From the NCBI GenBank assembly GCA_015296085.1, contig DVDT01000094.1:62001-126000 (forward strand): DNA of 64,000 nucleotides, given 5' to 3'. Both the position numbers and the translations under genes were made by a program. This stretch comes from Trichormus sp. M33_DOE_039. Lineage in GTDB: Bacteria; Cyanobacteriota; Cyanobacteriia; Cyanobacteriales; Nostocaceae. Shown one piece after another: positions 32,180-41,811 of the stretch; positions within the stretch are counted from its first letter, which is position 1, and each line of letters opens with the position of its first letter. Under the pieces are notes generated by a model, which had not been told where the DNA came from, ran no database searches, and saw only the letters and a program-made list of their open reading frames with translations.

Positions 32180-32208
32180 ACGCTCCTCAATTAAAGGAGT
32201 GTTTTTTT
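32180..32208 (+). promoter_or_regulatory. Leader hairpin covering the ribosome binding site of the CHAT lipoprotein gene
   Basis: ACGCTCCT (32180-32187) can pair with AGGAGTGT (32195-32202) with one G-T wobble and a 7-nt loop, followed by six T before the ATG at 32209. The right arm is the Shine-Dalgarno sequence (AAAGGAG). The element has the form of an intrinsic terminator and would also hide the ribosome binding site when folded. Confidence 0.6.
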
Positions 32209-34245
32209 ATGCACACTAATCTTCAGTATTTGCCAATCATGGCTTTATCATTGGTCTTGCTGGTGAGTTGTCGAACATTAGAACCGCCGACTCAACAGAT
32301 GGAATCAAGTGTGGAAGAAACCTCTTCTCACAATTCCCAGACTGTTGAACAGTTGAATATACAAGCGATCGCCCAATCTCAGCAAGGTCAGTTTTCAGCT
32401 GCAATGATCATGCTACAAAAAGCTTTAGACATCAGCAGAACAACAGGAACGCCCTTTTGGGAAGGTGTGACTTTAAATAATATCGGTAGAGTCTACCAGG
32501 CTCAAGGTCAATATTCCCAAACCTTGCAGGCTTATATGACAGCGGGAGTTGTCTATCGGCAAATAGACGATCGCGTACAGTTGGGCAAAACTTACAGTAA
32601 TCTGGGTGAGTTATTTAGGATTCAACAACAACCAGAGTTAGCCATTTTCTTCTACAAGCATTGTGTAATTAACCGTGAATTAGCACGCTTGCAACCATCG
32701 GTTTTCTCTGCATCTCAACCAGATGCTTACAACATCACTGTAGCTCAGACATACCGACTTCTAGGAGAAAAATTACTTAAACAAGGTCGTGTCACAGAAG
32801 CACAAAGGACAATTGATTTACTGAAAGTTGAAGAACTGCAAGGATATATTCAGAATGTCGCCGGTAATCAACGCACGGCGAAGGGGATTGATATTGTTTC
32901 CGGTGAAAAAGCTGTTAAACAAAAACTGGAACAAACTTTAACTAATGCGGTGGTACTCGGCAAAGAATTAAGTAGCATCAGAAACATACCACCCCAAGCG
33001 CGATCGCCACAACAAACGCAACGCCTCCAAGAGTTGGTAACGCAACAACAGCAACAATTAGCAGCCTTTAACCAATTTCTCTCCAGTCCAGCTATCACCA
33101 CCCAACTACAACAAATTAGCCAAACAGCTAGGCAACAAAATTTAGATTTAGAGAGTATTAACGCTCTCAGAGACGATTTAGCTAGACTACCTCAAAAATC
33201 GGCAATTATCTATCCTCTGGTTCTTCCAGATCGCTTGGAATTGGTTTTGGTAACACCAGAATCACCGCCAATTCATCGTACAGTAGCTGTTAGCGAGGAA
33301 GAACTTCATCAAACAATTACTGCTTTCCGTCAAGCTTTAATTAATCCTAGTCGGGATGTAAAAACACCTGCGCGTCAATTGCATGATTGGCTGATCAGAC
33401 CCTTAGAATCTGAACTCCAGCAAGCAGGAACGCAAACTCTACTGTATGCACCAGATGGTAAGTTACGCTATATTCCCTTGTCTGCCTTGTATGATGGGAA
33501 ACAATGGTTAGTGCAGAAATTCAGTGTTAATCATATCACAGCCGCTAGCTTAACTGACTTGAACACTAACCCAAAAAAGGATTTGCGGATTTTAGCAGGT
33601 GCTTTTACTCAAGGTAGTTATCAAGTAGCATTGGGTAATCGCCGTGTAGCTTTTTCTGGCTTACCCTTTGCCGCGATCGAAGTCAAAACTTTAGCTTCTA
33701 CTTTTCCCCAAACCAAAACACTTTTAGATCAGGCTTTTAGTCCTGAAATCACAGTTCCACAAATGGATGACTATACAATTGTCCATTTAGCAACTCATGC
33801 GGCTTTTGTGGTGGGTAAGCCGCAAGATTCCTTTATCTTATTTGGCAATGGCGATCGCGTTGATCTATCAAAAATTGCCAGTTGGTCATTACCCAATGTA
33901 GATTTAGTCGTGTTGAGTGCCTGTGAAACTGGTTTAGGTGGTAAGTTAGGCAACGGTCAAGAAATTTTAGGCTTTGGCTACCAAATCCAAAAAACCGGAG
34001 CTAAATCAGCGATCGCTTCACTTTGGACTGTAGATGATGGTGGTACTCAAGTTCTCATGAATGCTTTTTACGCCAAACTAGCTACAGGCAATATTACGAA
34101 AGCCAGTGCCTTACAACAAGCCCAACTAAACTTGATCAATGGCGATTTTCCCACTAACAACCAGTCTATTGCTGTACCCAATACTGGCAACTTCCATCAC
34201 CCCTACTATTGGGCATCTTTCATTTTAATTGGTAATGGCTTATAA
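32209..34245 (+). CDS. Lipoprotein with TPR repeats and CHAT protease domain
   Basis: About 678 residues. A signal peptide with lipobox LLVSC (Cys about 20) predicts a lipid-anchored protein outside the cytoplasmic membrane. TPRs occupy about 45-165 (NNIGRVYQAQGQYSQTLQAY), then comes a helical linker. A C-terminal CHAT (caspase-HetF-associated with TPRs) domain carries the dyad H530 (HLATHAAF) and C572 (SACETGLGG). CHAT proteases are clan-CD cysteine peptidases. ATG at 32209 was chosen for its AAAGGAG site; the longer frame begins at TTG (32167). The substrate is unknown. Confidence 0.88.
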   Translation: MHTNLQYLPIMALSLVLLVSCRTLEPPTQQMESSVEETSSHNSQTVEQLNIQAIAQSQQGQFSAAMIMLQKALDISRTTGTPFWEGVTLNNIGRVYQAQGQYSQTLQAYMTAGVVYRQIDDRVQLGKTYSNLGELFRIQQQPELAIFFYKHCVINRELARLQPSVFSASQPDAYNITVAQTYRLLGEKLLKQGRVTEAQRTIDLLKVEELQGYIQNVAGNQRTAKGIDIVSGEKAVKQKLEQTLTNAVVLGKELSSIRNIPPQARSPQQTQRLQELVTQQQQQLAAFNQFLSSPAITTQLQQISQTARQQNLDLESINALRDDLARLPQKSAIIYPLVLPDRLELVLVTPESPPIHRTVAVSEEELHQTITAFRQALINPSRDVKTPARQLHDWLIRPLESELQQAGTQTLLYAPDGKLRYIPLSALYDGKQWLVQKFSVNHITAASLTDLNTNPKKDLRILAGAFTQGSYQVALGNRRVAFSGLPFAAIEVKTLASTFPQTKTLLDQAFSPEITVPQMDDYTIVHLATHAAFVVGKPQDSFILFGNGDRVDLSKIASWSLPNVDLVVLSACETGLGGKLGNGQEILGFGYQIQKTGAKSAIASLWTVDDGGTQVLMNAFYAKLATGNITKASALQQAQLNLINGDFPTNNQSIAVPNTGNFHHPYYWASFILIGNGL

Positions 34246-34659
34246 AAGAATTACTTATGTATTTTGGAGATTAAGCTAACGCAGACGTAATTCGCTACGC
34301 CCAAATACGCTAACTTAATTCAAAAAACTAATTCTGAATTAGTATAATGCAGCAAATCTCAAGCTGTTATCTAAATTTGCTGCAAAGCAGCTAAATATAG
34401 CTTTTTTCTTGTTTTTTTACACATCAATCAACACCCCACTACAGGGGTCGAAGTCAGAATTCAGACTAAATGTGACTTAATGAATTTTGAACTATAAAAC
34501 AGACACAGCACAGCATTTAGCTAGCTAATTACTGAAAAACCATGAAAAATCGTTAACTCAGCCAGAACTAATCATTTGTAGCCGAAAGTGAATCGATTTT
34601 CGACAAGAACCTCGATTCTAGAAGGCTTGTGGTCATTAAAACCACAGTAATTGGTATTT
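34246..34659. other. Intergenic region with a possible terminator hairpin
   Basis: 414 bases without a gene, between convergent genes. A short hairpin GCTGC-aaa-GCAGC (34379-34391) is followed after about 10 nt by two T-runs and could end the CHAT gene transcript. A dispersed-repeat fragment with CGCTACGCCC lies near 34292. Otherwise AT-rich. Confidence 0.45.
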
Positions 34660-35004
34660 TTAACCTCTTTTAGCCAAAACCTTACTACCTGCAATTACTG
34701 GTGTAGGTTGCTTGACGAGATTCGCTAGTTCTTGCAATTGGTTGATAGCTTCTGCACCTTCTAATTTCATCAACTCGCGATCGTCTCGCATCTCTGTCCA
34801 GGTAATCCCGTAGTCGGAGACTAAAAACCGAATCAAGTGATTATTTCCCAAGCTGACCATAAATGAAGCACTGTTCATTTGGTCGCCGCAGGTGTAGCAA
34901 GATGCAGGATATCCTCGTCGTTCTAGTACAATTGCCAAGGCTTGTAGGTTCATTACCAAGTCTTGAACGAACTGCCGATGTTGATGCGCTAGTCTTAGAA
35001 ACAC
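34660..35004 (-). CDS. DUF1815 family protein
   Basis: 114 residues, soluble, recognised as the cyanobacteria-specific DUF1815 family (HRQFVQDLVMNLQALAIVLERRGYPASCYTCG, then SASFMVSLG and LIRFLVSDYGITWTEMRD). The function is unknown. A C-x-x-C pair occurs at about residues 36-39. The GTG start has a GGAGG site upstream. Confidence 0.8.
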   Translation of the reverse strand: MFLRLAHQHRQFVQDLVMNLQALAIVLERRGYPASCYTCGDQMNSASFMVSLGNNHLIRFLVSDYGITWTEMRDDRELMKLEGAEAINQLQELANLVKQPTPVIAGSKVLAKRG

Positions 35005-35877
35005 TTTTGTCCTCCAGACACCACAGTCATTTGAGTTTCTTTTATATTTTCTTTAGATTTTCCCATCCATAGGTATTGTAAACTATTCATTACAATTACC
35101 AGATATTTATCGGGTAGTTAATTAGCTACCTTGGCTTAGATTAAGAAAAAACTGCATTAGCTGCCGTATCAAACTATTCAGTTTGTAGATCTAAGTTATC
35201 GGGCAGAATTAGTAAACTTGATATTTTCTTTACATAACTCTGTCAGGTTCTTTCTTTAGTAGCAGTTATCGCTCTAAGATTAACCTAGTTTTATGCTTTG
35301 TCAACCACAGAAGAACCACTGATTGCTCTTCATTACCTTTTTACATACAGTTCCAGTAATCATAAGGGTAAGCGACTAAATATGACCTTTATTGGGCTGT
35401 AAACTTTACAAATCCCTTATGGATATCAGACCGGAGTGTTGAGACGAGATGAAGAAGCATAAGTATCTTCATGATTTCACTATTTATTGCTCATAAATCT
35501 GGTCAAAATATCTCTTAAATTGCAGTTATAGTTTTCTACATTAGAAGAATAATTACTTTTCACTACATCCTCGACTTACTATTGTCTAATTAATATTTGA
35601 TACTTCCAAAATTGCATCAGGCTAATTTTCTACCAACTCTGTTAGCCAATCATATGGAACGGCACAAGTTAGTCACTCTAACGATGGGTAGAAATAACTT
35701 TTATTTTGAATAGCATAAGCACGATAAACAGAGTAAAAGCCTTGATTGTAATGGCTTTTAGCGCAAGTCAGAATTTATTGGGCTGATTTTCTGCAAGATA
35801 ACTAAGTTAGGCTGTTCTAGCCTAACATTCTATAACATGGCAAGAATTTTGATCTGCTAGGTCTGCTAGGAATTTGA
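35005..35877. other. Gene-free region
   Basis: 873 bases without an open frame above about 20 codons that looks real, no tRNA, no tandem repeat, and moderately AT-rich. It presumably carries the DUF1815 promoter and the 3' region of the DUF2839 gene. Nothing else can be supported. Confidence 0.5.
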
Positions 35878-36090
35878 TTAAACTACTTGCCACCAGCCAA
35901 ATGCCGGGCCGATAAAACGAATAGTCACCCAGACAAATACTAAAATGCCAATACAGACCCAAGTGCCACGAGTAGTCCACTTCATGAATAGTTCTGCTTG
36001 GCTTTTAGTGATAGGAATCCAAGGTAAAATCCGAGCTTCTTGACCGTATTGTTCTTTCAATGATTCTTTACGACGCTTTGCTTCACCCAT
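35878..36090 (-). CDS. DUF2839 family small membrane protein
   Basis: 70 residues. The N-terminus MGEAKRRKESLKEQYG and the single transmembrane helix (about 43-60) match the cyanobacterial DUF2839 family. The function is unknown. It lies about 100 nt downstream of the DinG-like gene on the same strand and may share its transcript. Confidence 0.8.
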   Translation of the reverse strand: MGEAKRRKESLKEQYGQEARILPWIPITKSQAELFMKWTTRGTWVCIGILVFVWVTIRFIGPAFGWWQVV

Positions 36091-36191
36091 AATCAGAAAT
36101 CCACAATTCGATGCAGGTTCTCAGTTAATATCAACAGGTATTTTACCGTTACTACAGAACAGATAAACTTTATATTGCTCAACATAAACAT

Positions 36192-37739
36192 CTAAAGAGA
36201 ATTTTCCTCATTACCCTGAGCAAATAAGCTCGGATCTAGATAGTTAAGACGCGCCAATGGACTTAGAGCGGAGAGAATTTGCGAGCCATAGCTACGGTTG
36301 ACTACACGACTATCTAATAAAGCCACAATGCCTTGACTTTCGCGTACAGGTGCAACTGCTCGTTGTAATTCATTCAAAGCTGTGGGTAAAAGAAATAAAC
36401 GAAACCAATCTTGATGCGATCGCTTGTAGTAAGCGACCCTACCAGCGATGAGGGGGTTTTCTAAAGATGGTAGAGGTAAAGTTGCAATAATTAACAATTG
36501 AGGTGCAGGCAAAACGGCTTGATGTTCTCGCCAAAATTCCCAACCACTGATCAAAATGCCATTGTCATCTAAACAAGTTTTTTCTACTTGTACCCGTGAA
36601 CCAAACTCAGCGGCGAGAATTGCGCCTGCTTGGGCTTTGAGCGGCACATCCCCCACTAACACAACCGTCAATCCTGGTGCGGTGGAACTCAAACACAGGA
36701 GTGTCCGCACTTTATGAATAAATGCTCCTTGAAATTCTGGTGTATTGGGTAAAGGTAGTTGATAAGGAATATGCAGCTGAATGGCTTCTGATTGACTATC
36801 AGAGGCGAACTTTAAGCAAGTGACATCATTTAACCCCAAACGTTGCCGAAACAAAGGAGCTTCGGTTTCTGGCTCTAAAGCACTACCAATTAAGACCACA
36901 GGTTGTCTTTGCCAAATCGGTGCAAGAATACTGTCCAATTCTATTGGTGCGTAGTGTAAAGAAAATAAACCTTGACGACGGGTAATAGTTGACCAGAAAA
37001 GGTTAGGAACAGAATTATCGTTCAGTTTTCGGAACTGCTGACAGAATTGTTGCCAAACACCTGGAATGCCATCGACTGATGCTAAAACAGTACACAAACT
37101 ATTTAAAATATCTGCTTCTGATTGAGCAATCAAATAACATTCGTAAGGATTAGCCGGATGTTGGAATAGTTCATGGGTGAGTTGCGCTCTGAGAGAACGA
37201 ATGACCTCAGCTTGTTCAGGACAAGCGAGAAGCAGTTGATCCCAATCTTGGGGTTGAATGGTGTCGGTAAGCTGCTGACGCACCCAATCTTCCAAATCAT
37301 CGACACCATCGATAATTGTAGGAATTCCTGGAGGAAAATTATTACTAGATGATAGCTGACCTTTTAACCAAGCTTCTGGAGAGGTAAGGAGTAATCCTTG
37401 GAACTCAGAACCAGGCCAAACGTCACCTGTCCTGATTGGTTTATTAACTTGCAACCATTGCTGTAAGCGGGGAATTTCCACTCGCAGTAGACGTTGCTGT
37501 ACGGCTTCTGTGGCAACAATAATTACAGAACCCTGCCACATTAAAGCAGAGGCAATAAAACTAGTGCGATACCGGCCTTGATAGCCACAAACCGCTCCTA
37601 CTTGAATTAATGCGCTGCGTCCTACGCGCAAGGCGCGTGCTACCAACCGAGCCATCGTTAAATGATGGGGCCAGGAAGGGAAACCCGCCTGCGATCGCAG
37701 GAAGTTATGTAATGATAAATGAACTTCTGCCTCAATCAC
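36192..37739 (-). CDS. DinG/XPD-type helicase-like protein with degenerate ATPase motifs
   Basis: 515 residues resembling cyanobacterial DinG-like helicases. The C-terminal block (ALLDSRVVNRSYGSQILSAL) is like motif VI of the DinG C-terminal domain, and GSALEPETEAPLFRQRLG resembles the segment between the domains. The position of Walker A reads GAVCGYQGRYRTSF, lacking the G-K-T/S core, and the Walker B position is IIDGVDDL rather than DEAH. The four Fe-S cysteines are not evident. It is probably an inactive or repurposed helicase paralogue. Start is GTG. Confidence 0.65.
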   Translation of the reverse strand: MIEAEVHLSLHNFLRSQAGFPSWPHHLTMARLVARALRVGRSALIQVGAVCGYQGRYRTSFIASALMWQGSVIIVATEAVQQRLLRVEIPRLQQWLQVNKPIRTGDVWPGSEFQGLLLTSPEAWLKGQLSSSNNFPPGIPTIIDGVDDLEDWVRQQLTDTIQPQDWDQLLLACPEQAEVIRSLRAQLTHELFQHPANPYECYLIAQSEADILNSLCTVLASVDGIPGVWQQFCQQFRKLNDNSVPNLFWSTITRRQGLFSLHYAPIELDSILAPIWQRQPVVLIGSALEPETEAPLFRQRLGLNDVTCLKFASDSQSEAIQLHIPYQLPLPNTPEFQGAFIHKVRTLLCLSSTAPGLTVVLVGDVPLKAQAGAILAAEFGSRVQVEKTCLDDNGILISGWEFWREHQAVLPAPQLLIIATLPLPSLENPLIAGRVAYYKRSHQDWFRLFLLPTALNELQRAVAPVRESQGIVALLDSRVVNRSYGSQILSALSPLARLNYLDPSLFAQGNEENSL

Positions 37740-38087
37740 ACGCTTTTAATCCCATAAAAAAGTGACTTTTTGAGCCAATAGCCCCACTTCTATTATGTTG
37801 TCAGAACTCAAGAGTCAACAGTAAGCCAGCGTGGTCTTCGTTGCGAGACGCTCCTCGTTCGTGGCGCGTCCCGCAGCGAAGGGGATTTCCCCCATGTAGC
37901 TTGCTTTCTCGGAGGGGTGCGACTGGCGAACCCATGAGGGCAACACTCAACAGACAAAGGTCAAAAACTATCAAAATGAGAACTAATGACTCCTGTACAG
38001 ACGCATAAATGCTCGTAAGAGCGGCTTTTCGTAAGAGTGTAATCCCGTCTCTACTGACCAATGACTAATTACCTATCACCCTGAATT
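37740..38087. other. Intergenic region containing a GC-rich dispersed repeat
   Basis: 348 bases between divergent genes. The middle (about 37825-37935) is much more GC-rich than the surroundings and contains a large palindrome (see next entry). The 86-codon open frame across it has repeat-like composition and is not taken as a gene. A short ACCAATGACTAAT heptamer stretch lies just before the M48 gene. Confidence 0.6.
37836..37881. repeat. GC-rich palindromic dispersed repeat
   Basis: Left arm 37836-37851 pairs with right arm 37866-37881 as a roughly 15-bp stem with one wobble and one mismatch around a 14-nt loop. The arms contain CTTCGTTGCG and CGCAGCGAAG. Sequence of this kind (TCGTGGCGCGTCCCGCAGCG) is scattered in Nostoc-type genomes. 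Confidence 0.7.
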
Positions 38088-39050
38088 ATGCCAACCTACA
38101 CAGGAATTTCCAGCGAAGCCTTCAGACATCCGCTAGACAGCCAAGCCGAGCAAGCTTTACGCAATTTACCGGGATTTGATCTAATTGCTCGTAAATTTGT
38201 GGAATTTGTTTACGAACGCCCTCAATTAGTTTATTTAATGGGCAACACCATCCAAGTCGGGCCGCGCCAATATTCCACTATTTACCATATGTTTCGTGAA
38301 TGTGTGCGTGATTTGGATATCTATCCAGAACCAACGCTATTTGTGACCCAAAATCCTCAAGCAAATAGTTATGCTATGGGTCAAGATCATCCTTGTATCG
38401 TGATCAATACAGGGATACTGGACTTACTTAATGAAGCCGAAATTAGGGCGGTGTTAGCCCATGAGTTGGGGCATATTAAATGTGGTCATACTATTTTAAA
38501 TCAAATGGCGATGTGGGCAATGAGTGCCGCTTCCGTTATTGGGGAATTAACCTTTGGCATCGGCAATTTTGTCACTCAAGCCTTAATTTACGCTTTTTTT
38601 GAATGGCGGCGAAAAGCTGAGTTATCCGCAGACCGGGCAGCATTGTTAGTGATTGATGACTTAGATACTGTCATGTCTTCGATGATGAAACTGTCTGGTG
38701 GTAGTAGCAAATATATCCATGAATGTAGTTTAAAAGAATTTATTAGACAGTCCGAAGATTATCAAGCACTAGATGAAGATGGACTTAATCAAGTGTATAA
38801 ATTTTTAATGTATAACGGCGCACAAGGGATGATGCTGACTCATCCTTTCCCATTAGAAAGAGTGCAATATTTACGTCAGTGGGCAACATCATCAGAATAT
38901 CAAGAAATCCACCGAGGTAATTATCAGCGATCTCCTGCCTCTGGTGCAGTCAATGTCAACGCCCAAACTCCTAACCCAGAAGCCGAAGAGTTACGTCGTC
39001 AAATTGAAGAACTACAACGGGAAATTGATAAAAGGAAAAAATCTGAATAG
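38088..39050 (+). CDS. M48 family zinc metallopeptidase
   Basis: 320 residues. The zinc-binding HELGH motif is in VLAHELGHIKCGHT (about 124-137), with the third ligand in ELSADRAAL. A hydrophobic segment lies between them (MWAMSAASVIGELTFGIGNFVTQALIYAFF), as in membrane-associated HtpX-like members. The C-terminal 25 residues form a charged coiled coil (EAEELRRQIEELQREIDKRKK). A role in membrane protein quality control is likely from the family; the substrate is unknown. Confidence 0.9.
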   Translation: MPTYTGISSEAFRHPLDSQAEQALRNLPGFDLIARKFVEFVYERPQLVYLMGNTIQVGPRQYSTIYHMFRECVRDLDIYPEPTLFVTQNPQANSYAMGQDHPCIVINTGILDLLNEAEIRAVLAHELGHIKCGHTILNQMAMWAMSAASVIGELTFGIGNFVTQALIYAFFEWRRKAELSADRAALLVIDDLDTVMSSMMKLSGGSSKYIHECSLKEFIRQSEDYQALDEDGLNQVYKFLMYNGAQGMMLTHPFPLERVQYLRQWATSSEYQEIHRGNYQRSPASGAVNVNAQTPNPEAEELRRQIEELQREIDKRKKSE

Positions 39051-39526
39051 TTGGGTATTGGGCATTAGGTTTTTCTTCCCCATGCCTCATTCCTAAAAAA
39101 CGGTTGTCTAAGAGACTCCGTTTTTTTCGTATCAGGTGTAGCCTCAGCATTAGAGATGATTATTTTCAGACTGATGAAAACGGAAAATCAAAGGTTTGGC
39201 TAAAGGTGTATGTATCTACTACCTCCGCACCACTACACCCTTACCCCCTTATACCCTAGGGCTAATTCATGTTCTACAGAGAAAAATCAGACTCCTAATT
39301 TCTGCGTAGCCTACTTAGCGAAACAAAATAATCAAGGAACAAAAGTATTGGATTCCTAAATTTTCTCTAGCTACAAAGAATCAGCCCTACCTTATACCCT
39401 CTCATAGCGAAAAGTTTCGTTGCCTAAGTTCTGAATCTCTACAAGAGTGGGAAAATCTCAGATGTGACTCCTGACAGCACAAATTACAGACAAATAACAT
39501 CCAATTCCGCCTAGGAACTGCTAATC
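39051..39526. other. Intergenic region with terminator and pyrimidine-rich repeats
   Basis: 476 bases without a gene. It contains the M48 gene terminator (39095-39127), a CCCTTA-type degenerate tandem repeat (39229-39258) that resembles the reverse complement of the rnhB octamer repeat, and a further CCTTATACCCTC stretch near 39390. The promoter of the next gene is presumably in the last 100 nt. Confidence 0.55.
39095..39127 (+). terminator. Rho-independent terminator of the M48 gene
   Basis: AAAAAACGG (39095-39103) pairs with CCGTTTTTT (39118-39126), with an inner GTCT/AGAC stem. The T-run is on the plus-strand side, about 45 nt after the stop. Confidence 0.88.
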
Positions 39527-39952
39527 ATGGCAATTAACTGTCCCAAGTGGCTATCGATACCCTTATTAGCTACTCTTCTTGCCTTTTTTAACTTGATACC
39601 GGGTATTGCCTTGGCAGCCCCTTTTGGGTTTCATCCTTCTGCTAAGGTGATTGCTACTCCTATTAGCAACGTCTTTGTTGACTACCCTAACTGGTCTGAA
39701 CTGGATTTAACACCTATGGAGCGTCAACAACTCCAAGGGATGCTGCAACGCCGCAATCAAGAAATAGTGGCAGTTTTAAATCTCTCCCAACGTGATGCAC
39801 TCCAACATCAACTGCATTCTGGTCATAATTTACATCAAGCCTTGCTAGCATTAGATTTGCAACCAGAACAGGAACACTTAATTAAAGCTATAGAACAATT
39901 GACCAGCTTAAAAATCAAGGCAGCTTTAGCTCGATATTCCCTAATTAATTGA
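39527..39952 (+). CDS. Small secreted protein of unknown function
   Basis: 141 residues with an N-terminal signal peptide (LSIPLLATLLAFFNLIPGIALAAP, cleavage probably after ALA). The mature part is helical and rich in Gln and Leu (LTPMERQQLQGMLQRRNQEIVAVL, LSQRDALQHQL), loosely like periplasmic Spy/CpxP LTxxQ proteins. That resemblance is weak and the function is unknown. It stands alone between lysS and M48. Confidence 0.6.
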   Translation: MAINCPKWLSIPLLATLLAFFNLIPGIALAAPFGFHPSAKVIATPISNVFVDYPNWSELDLTPMERQQLQGMLQRRNQEIVAVLNLSQRDALQHQLHSGHNLHQALLALDLQPEQEHLIKAIEQLTSLKIKAALARYSLIN

Positions 39953-39983
39953 GGTTTCGCCTCATATCTAGTTCAAAAAAATA

Positions 39984-40056
39984 GCGATCGCTTATAGGGA
40001 TATGATGGGAGCGATCGCTTCATTTTGTGTCATGGTGTTTTGATTGTAGCGATCGC
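39984..40056. repeat. Cluster of three HIP1 octamers
   Basis: GCGATCGC occurs at 39984-39991, 40011-40018 and 40049-40056, three copies in 73 bases. The first two are extended to the decamer AGCGATCGCT. HIP1 is the highly iterated palindrome of many cyanobacterial genomes and is usually spaced at about 1 kb, so this density is high. Confidence 0.85.
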
Positions 40057-40097
40057 ATCAATTACAAATCCCAACTTCAACAAATCATAAAAATTCC

Positions 40098-40139
40098 TCC
40101 CTAATCCCTAATCCCTAGTCCCCAATCCCCAATCCCTAT
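40098..40139. repeat. Heptamer tandem repeat (TCCCYAR)x6 upstream of lysS
   Basis: Six consecutive 7-base units (TCCCTAA twice, TCCCTAG, TCCCCAA twice, TCCCTAT). On the opposite strand they read as the GGGATTG/GGGACTA family seen at 9153 and 62068. The array ends about 35 nt before the lysS start, so it lies in or near the promoter region. Confidence 0.88.
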
Positions 40140-40174
40140 CTATAATTAATCTTGCCCCTTGAAAGTTCGTTACC

Positions 40175-41701
40175 ATGTCGGAAGAAGATATCCGTGCCGC
40201 CAGGCTGGAGAAAGTAGAACAACTCAAGCAGCTAGGAAGTAATCCCTACGCCTACCGTTGGGAATCTACCCACCACGCCGCACAGTTACAAGAAAAATTT
40301 GCTGATTTACCCAGTGGTGAAGAAGTTGATGTAGAAGTTGCCATTGCCGGACGCATTATGGCGCGTCGTGTTTTCGGTAAGCTAGCTTTCTTCACCTTGC
40401 AAGATGAAACCGGCACAATTCAAATTTATCTAGAGAAAAATCGTATCCAAGAAAGCATGGCAGAAATTGATGCTGATGCTTTTAATCACCTCAAACAACT
40501 CACAGATGCAGGTGACATCCTGGGAGTTAAAGGTACAATCAAACGGACTGAAAAGGGCGAATTATCGGTCTACGTCAAACAATACACCATCCTCACCAAA
40601 TCCCTCCTGCCCCTACCCGACAAGTGGCACGGATTGACAGATGTTGCTAAACGCTACCGTCAACGCTACGTTGACTTGATTGTTAACCCCGAAGTCCGGC
40701 AAACCTTCCGCCGACGCGCCCAAATCACCGCCGGGATTCGCCGCTATTTGGAAGAACGTGATTTTCTAGAAATTGAAACCCCAGTTTTGCAGAGTGAAGC
40801 TGGCGGTGCAGATGCGCGTCCCTTCATTACTTATCACAACACCCTGGAAATGGAATTGTATCTGCGAATAGCGACAGAACTCCATCTCAAGCGGTTAATT
40901 GTTGGTGGTTTTGAAAAAGTCTTTGAATTAGGACGGATTTTCCGCAATGAGGGCATTTCTACTCGCCATAATCCCGAATTTACCTCCATTGAAATTTACC
41001 AAGCCTACGCCGACTACAACGATATGATGGCGTTAACGGAAGGTATTATTACCACCGTCGCCCAAGAAGTTCTGGGTACATTACAACTTACCTACCAAGG
41101 CGAAAGTGTAGATTTAACACCACCTTGGCGACGGGTAACAATGCACGATTTAGTCAAAGAATATACAGGCTTAGATTTCAATTCTTTTCAAACATTGGAA
41201 GAAGCCAAAACAGCAAGTAAAAGTGCTGGTATTCCTGGCGTAGATGAAGCCCCATCCATTGGTAAACTACTGAATTTAGCCTTTGAAGAAAAGGTAGAAA
41301 CCACCTTAATTCAGCCTACCTTTGTGATTGATTATCCTGTAGAAATTTCCCCCCTAGCTAAACCCCACCGTTCTCAAGCAGGGCTAGTAGAAAGGTTTGA
41401 ATTATTCATAGTTGGGCGGGAGACTGCTAACAGTTTCTCCGAGTTAACAGATCCCATCGACCAAAGAGAACGCCTAGAAGCCCAAGCCGCCAAGAAAGCC
41501 GCCGGCGACTTAGAAGCCCAAGGCTTAGATGAAGACTTCCTCATCGCTTTGGAATATGGAATGCCACCCACAGGCGGTTTAGGTATTGGGATTGACCGAT
41601 TAGTCATGTTATTAACTGATTCTGCCAGTATTCGGGACGTAATCGCCTTCCCCTTACTCAAACCAGAAAAATCAGAAGCATCACCAGAATCAGCGACTTA
41701 A
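40175..41701 (+). CDS. lysS: Lysyl-tRNA synthetase (class II)
   Basis: 508 residues. An N-terminal OB-fold anticodon-binding domain (about 55-150: [29 protein letters not shown]) is followed by the class-II catalytic core. Motif 1 is near [21 protein letters not shown], motif 2 is [18 protein letters not shown], and motif 3 is the glycine-rich [18 protein letters not shown]. It charges tRNA-Lys. It is full length and starts at ATG. Confidence 0.98.
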   Translation: MSEEDIRAARLEKVEQLKQLGSNPYAYRWESTHHAAQLQEKFADLPSGEEVDVEVAIAGRIMARRVFGKLAFFTLQDETGTIQIYLEKNRIQESMAEIDADAFNHLKQLTDAGDILGVKGTIKRTEKGELSVYVKQYTILTKSLLPLPDKWHGLTDVAKRYRQRYVDLIVNPEVRQTFRRRAQITAGIRRYLEERDFLEIETPVLQSEAGGADARPFITYHNTLEMELYLRIATELHLKRLIVGGFEKVFELGRIFRNEGISTRHNPEFTSIEIYQAYADYNDMMALTEGIITTVAQEVLGTLQLTYQGESVDLTPPWRRVTMHDLVKEYTGLDFNSFQTLEEAKTASKSAGIPGVDEAPSIGKLLNLAFEEKVETTLIQPTFVIDYPVEISPLAKPHRSQAGLVERFELFIVGRETANSFSELTDPIDQRERLEAQAAKKAAGDLEAQGLDEDFLIALEYGMPPTGGLGIGIDRLVMLLTDSASIRDVIAFPLLKPEKSEASPESAT

Positions 41702-41730
41702 TTAGTCACGACAATTGATATCAATAACCT

Positions 41731-41766
41731 GGTGTGTCAAGACTTTGCTTGAACACACCATTTTTA
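41731..41766 (+). terminator. Rho-independent terminator of lysS
   Basis: GGTGTGT plus CAAG (41731-41741) pairs with CTTG plus ACACACC (41748-41759) with a one-base bulge, and is followed by ATTTTTA. It separates lysS from the accessory region. Confidence 0.88.
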
Positions 41767-41811
41767 TAGTCATGCTTTGATTATCTTAGTTGCACGTCCT
41801 CATTCTATATG

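Noticed and set aside
37801-38061. 86-codon minus-strand open frame
   Set aside because: It lies across a GC-rich palindromic repeat, overlaps no conserved motif and has the composition of the repeat rather than of a gene.
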